Shown piece by piece: positions 41,776 through 43,785 of a DNA stretch of 43,785 nucleotides; within the stretch, counting starts at the first letter, position 1, and each line of letters starts with the position of its first letter. The position numbers were made by a program, and so were the translations under genes. The stretch is from Planctomycetota bacterium. Its GTDB lineage: Bacteria; Planctomycetota; JAJSAM01; JAKLKS01. The notes under the pieces were generated by a model. It had not been told where the DNA came from and made no database searches. It was given only the letters and a program-made list of their open reading frames with translations. Where the stretch lies: NCBI GenBank assembly GCA_023150535.1, contig JAKLKS010000004.1, positions 1 to 43,785 of the forward strand. Reading direction: 5' to 3'.

Positions 41776-42699
41776 ATGACGACCGCCCGCCGCCCCGCCG
41801 CCCTCCCCGCAGCCGCCCTGGCGGCCGCCGCCCTCCTCGTCCTCGGGGGGGCCCCCGCCGACGCCGGCGAAGGCTTCCTCCTCCGCACCCCGCTGCGCGT
41901 CGTCCTCGGCTCCGGGGAGGCGGAGGCGGTGGGGGGGGTGGAGGCGCGCCTCAGGGTGACCAACGCCCGCACCACGGTCCAGTCCTTCACGGTCTGGTTC
42001 CGGGGGCTCTCCGACGCCGAGGGGGCGACCCTCTGGATGGCCAAGCCGGGCGAGTTCGAGACGGAGGAGGTCGCCGACTTCGCGGTCGCGGACAACGGCT
42101 CGGGGATCTGGACGGTGAAGGCGGATTCCGGCTGGGAGACCTCCCCGGACCTGCCGCTGGGCGTCGAGGCGGTGACCGCCCTCGCCGGGGCCCGCGTCGA
42201 GGTGCGCCTCCCGGGGGACGACCTCGAGGACGCCCCGGTCCTCTCGGGGAAACTCGGGGACTTCGACTACGGGGACCTGCCGGCCCGGCCGGGGGCCCCG
42301 GGGAACGTCGTCCGCACCTTCCGGCTCCGCCTCCCTCCCGACGTCGACGCCCGCCCCGACGCCGCGGCCCGGGGCGCGGGCCGCGTCTGGCGCGGGCGGG
42401 GCCGCGGGGATCCCGCGGGGAAGGACCAGGGGGTCGACCTCTTCGCCGCCGGCCTCACCGAGGACGAGACCTACGAGGTCTGGCTCGAGGACGCGCACGG
42501 CGAGATGGTCGATGTGGGGGAGGCGGCCAGCACCGCCGACGGCATGGCCTTCTTCTCCCTGGACACGCGGGCGGGGGACGAGTTCCCCGACGTGGCCGAG
42601 GTCGGGACCGTGAAGGACCTCTCCCGCCGCCGCCTCGAACTCCGCCGCACCGGATTCGACGAGCCCTCGCTCGTCGCCATCCTGCCGCGGATCCGGTGA
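41776..42699 (+). CDS. Secreted protein of unknown function
   Basis: 307 aa, ATG at 41776. The Ala-rich signal peptide ends near residue 31 (PADAGE). The remainder is beta-rich, Asp/Glu-rich and Cys-free, with a central Arg/Gly-rich loop (about 195-215) splitting two likely beta-sandwich halves; I do not recognise a family. GACAAT near 41742 may be its -10. The stop codon TGA at 42697-42699 lies directly at the edge of the MITE-like element. Confidence 0.65.
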   Translation: MTTARRPAALPAAALAAAALLVLGGAPADAGEGFLLRTPLRVVLGSGEAEAVGGVEARLRVTNARTTVQSFTVWFRGLSDAEGATLWMAKPGEFETEEVADFAVADNGSGIWTVKADSGWETSPDLPLGVEAVTALAGARVEVRLPGDDLEDAPVLSGKLGDFDYGDLPARPGAPGNVVRTFRLRLPPDVDARPDAAARGAGRVWRGRGRGDPAGKDQGVDLFAAGLTEDETYEVWLEDAHGEMVDVGEAASTADGMAFFSLDTRAGDEFPDVAEVGTVKDLSRRRLELRRTGFDEPSLVAILPRIR

Positions 42700-42872
42700 T
42701 ACCGAACCCGGCACAAAGCAGCAGGGGGCTCTTCGCCGGATCGTGAAGGTGCCCCTCGGGAGTCGCAAGCCGGCGGGCCGGCAACTCCATCGGGCCACCC
42801 GCACGAAGAGGCGAGGAGCGCCGTCGTGGACGCGAATCGATCCGTCCCTGCTGATTTGTGCCGGGTTCGGTA
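42700..42872. mobile_element. MITE-like element with 27-bp terminal inverted repeats and TA duplication
   Basis: 27-base inverted repeats (42698-42724 and 42848-42874) match at 26 positions. The core is CCGAACCCGGCACAAA. A TA dinucleotide sits at each outer end, as in IS630/Tc1-mariner elements that duplicate TA. The roughly 120-base interior has further nested palindromes (GGAGT / ACTCC, CCGGC / GCCGG, CTCTTCG / CGAAGAG), so the transcript could fold into one long hairpin. It has no ORF. Confidence 0.7.
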
Positions 42873-42876
42873 TCAT
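42871..42876 (+). promoter_or_regulatory. Putative -10 element of the HAD gene (TATCAT)
   Basis: TATCAT followed by exactly 6 nt and GTG 42883. Its first bases belong to the right end of the MITE-like element, so the element may have supplied this promoter. Confidence 0.4.
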
Positions 42877-42882
42877 CACCCC

Positions 42883-43587
42883 GTGATCCGGGCCCTCCTC
42901 TTCGACTGCGACGGCACCCTCGCCGACAACGAGCCGATGCACTTCCGCGCCCTGAACGAGGCCCTCCTCGGGGGCGGGACCTCGACCTCCGCGATCACCA
43001 TCGAGGAGTACCGCTCCCTCATCGGTCTCCCCGACCCCGCGGCGATCCGGGCCGCCCTCGGACTGAGGGGCCTCGCCGCGGACGACGCCCGCCTCGCGGG
43101 ACTCGTCGCCGCCAAGCGGGCCGCCTACCTCCGCAGCCTCGCCTCCGGCGCGGTCCCCGTGCCCGGGGTCGCCGACTTCCTGCGGGCCGCCTCGAGGACC
43201 TACCTCCTCGCCGTCGCCTCCGGCGCCTGGCGGGAGGAGGTGGACGCCATCCTCGCCGGCCTCGGCGCCGCCGGCCTCTTCCGCGTGATCGTCACCGCCG
43301 AGGACTGCCCCGTCGGCAAGCCCGACCCCGCCCCCTTCCTGAAGGCGCTCTCCCTCCTCAACGCCTCCTCCCCCGCCCCCGATCCCCCCCTCCAGCCGGG
43401 GGAGTGCATCGTCTTCGAGGACTCCGTCCACGGGGTCGCCGCGGCCCGCGCCGCGCGCATGCGCTCCGTGGCCCTCACCACGACCCAGCCCGGGGACGCG
43501 CTCCGCGACGCCGACTTCGTCGCCGCCAACTACCGGGCGCTGGATCTCCGGCGGATGACCGCCTTCTTCGACCGGAGGGCGCGGTGA
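42883..43587 (+). CDS. HAD-superfamily phosphatase / beta-phosphoglucomutase-like hydrolase
   Basis: 234 aa from the GTG at 42883; the in-frame extension to 42826 runs into the MITE and is rejected. Motif I is FDCDGTLADNE (nucleophile Asp8, acid/base Asp10), a helical cap domain occupies about residues 15-85, motif II is the VASGAW Ser, motif III the Lys in VGKPDPAPF, and motif IV is FEDSVHG. Members hydrolyse small phosphate esters or isomerise hexose phosphates; the substrate cannot be told. The stop overlaps the next gene as GTGA. Confidence 0.88.
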   Translation: MIRALLFDCDGTLADNEPMHFRALNEALLGGGTSTSAITIEEYRSLIGLPDPAAIRAALGLRGLAADDARLAGLVAAKRAAYLRSLASGAVPVPGVADFLRAASRTYLLAVASGAWREEVDAILAGLGAAGLFRVIVTAEDCPVGKPDPAPFLKALSLLNASSPAPDPPLQPGECIVFEDSVHGVAAARAARMRSVALTTTQPGDALRDADFVAANYRALDLRRMTAFFDRRAR

Positions 43588-43785
43588 TCCGCGCCGTCGC
43601 CCGGACCGCCGAGGAGCGCGAGTACCTCGCCCGCGTCGCCGGCGGCCCCCCGGGCCGCGGACTCGCCCGCGCGGCGGTGCTCCTGGCCCGCACCGGCTGC
43701 CCCGGCGCCGACCCCGACCGGGTGGAGGCGATCCTCGAGGGCATCGCCGTCGAGGTCCGCCGACGCGCCGGCGCCGCCGCGGAGG
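43584..43785 (+). CDS. Transglutaminase-like SirB1-family protein, N-terminal fragment
   Basis: GTG 43584 overlaps the HAD stop by 4 bases; the gene runs off the window end, leaving 67 residues. The segment LARAAVLLARTGCPGADPDRVEAILE resembles the helical N-terminus of SirB1/Transglut_core2 proteins. No catalytic part is visible, so the assignment rests on this short match. Confidence 0.5.
   Translation, partial: MIRAVARTAEEREYLARVAGGPPGRGLARAAVLLARTGCPGADPDRVEAILEGIAVEVRRRAGAAAE

Noticed and set aside
42826..42882. Extended HAD protein starting at GTG 42826
   Set aside because: The extension is encoded inside the MITE-like element; GTG 42883 begins directly at the conserved first strand of the HAD fold.
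1..43785. tRNA, rRNA, CRISPR, integrase attachment sites or a replication origin
   Set aside because: No cloverleaf, rRNA core, regularly spaced repeat series, recombinase gene or DnaA-box cluster was recognised on reading; a covariance-model scan would be needed to be certain.

Overview
The window is very GC-rich (about 70%) bacterial chromosome with genes packed on both strands. The HEAT-repeat/vWA protein, the giant carboxypeptidase-regulatory-like protein, the EF-P with a PGNWR tip and the DNA topoisomerase VI pair suggest Planctomycetota or a neighbouring deep lineage. No rRNA marker is present, so this is only a suggestion. No tRNA, rRNA, CRISPR array or transposase gene was recognised.

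Layout. 1-1745: end of a HEAT/vWA gene and a small membrane protein. 1802-13514 (+): phosphate island 1, phoB-phoR-pstB-pstS-pstC-pstA-pstB-repeat lipoprotein-phoU, with unusually long PstC and PstA. 13520-18840 (-), convergent with it: phosphate island 2, pstS-phoU(fused)-pstC-pstA-pstB-pstB. 19188-20585: an OprP/OprO-type porin divergent from island 2. 20688-23713: an ArsR-controlled redox/permease operon (ArsR, small thioredoxin, a thioredoxin read through an in-frame UGA, CcdA, ArsP/SO_0444-type permease). 23714-28871: a Tat-exported Fe-S subunit and molybdopterin oxidoreductase of the TtrAB/ArrAB/SrdAB group, flanked by a 144-bp inverted repeat and a 31-bp direct repeat. 28872-30272: a second, paralogous porin. 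30531-43785: mostly housekeeping or unrelated genes (methyltransferase with a frameshift, M48 peptidase, EF-P, thermonuclease with a frameshift, Topo VI B and A, regulatory-domain protein, M28 peptidase, secreted unknown, HAD phosphatase, SirB1-like fragment).

How the genes fit together. PhoR/PhoB probably drive a Pho regulon whose box can be read here: TTnAC-type hexamers at an exact 11-bp period before phoB, pstB, pstS and both porins. Phosphate would enter through the porins and be bound by PstS and imported by one of two Pst systems. Island 2 has no clear box of this kind. An arsenic-type ArsR operon and a Tat-exported oxyanion-reductase-like enzyme lie between the two porins, so the region may deal with phosphate together with a phosphate mimic such as arsenate. 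That is inference.

Most notable observations: (1) a selenocysteine-type UGA replacing the first Cys of a thioredoxin CxxC, with a SECIS-like hairpin at the right distance; (2) two adjacent PstB ATPases whose degenerate motifs are complementary, predicting an asymmetric heterodimeric Pst transporter with one consensus ATP site; (3) a PhoU fused to a low-molecular-weight phosphatase/ArsC-like domain that has lost its catalytic Cys and Arg; (4) the repeat-bounded reductase cassette, whose Fe-S subunit has exactly the 12 cysteines needed for three clusters; (5) a 173-bp MITE-like element; (6) a TAnnnT-N6-start-codon pattern suggesting leaderless mRNAs.
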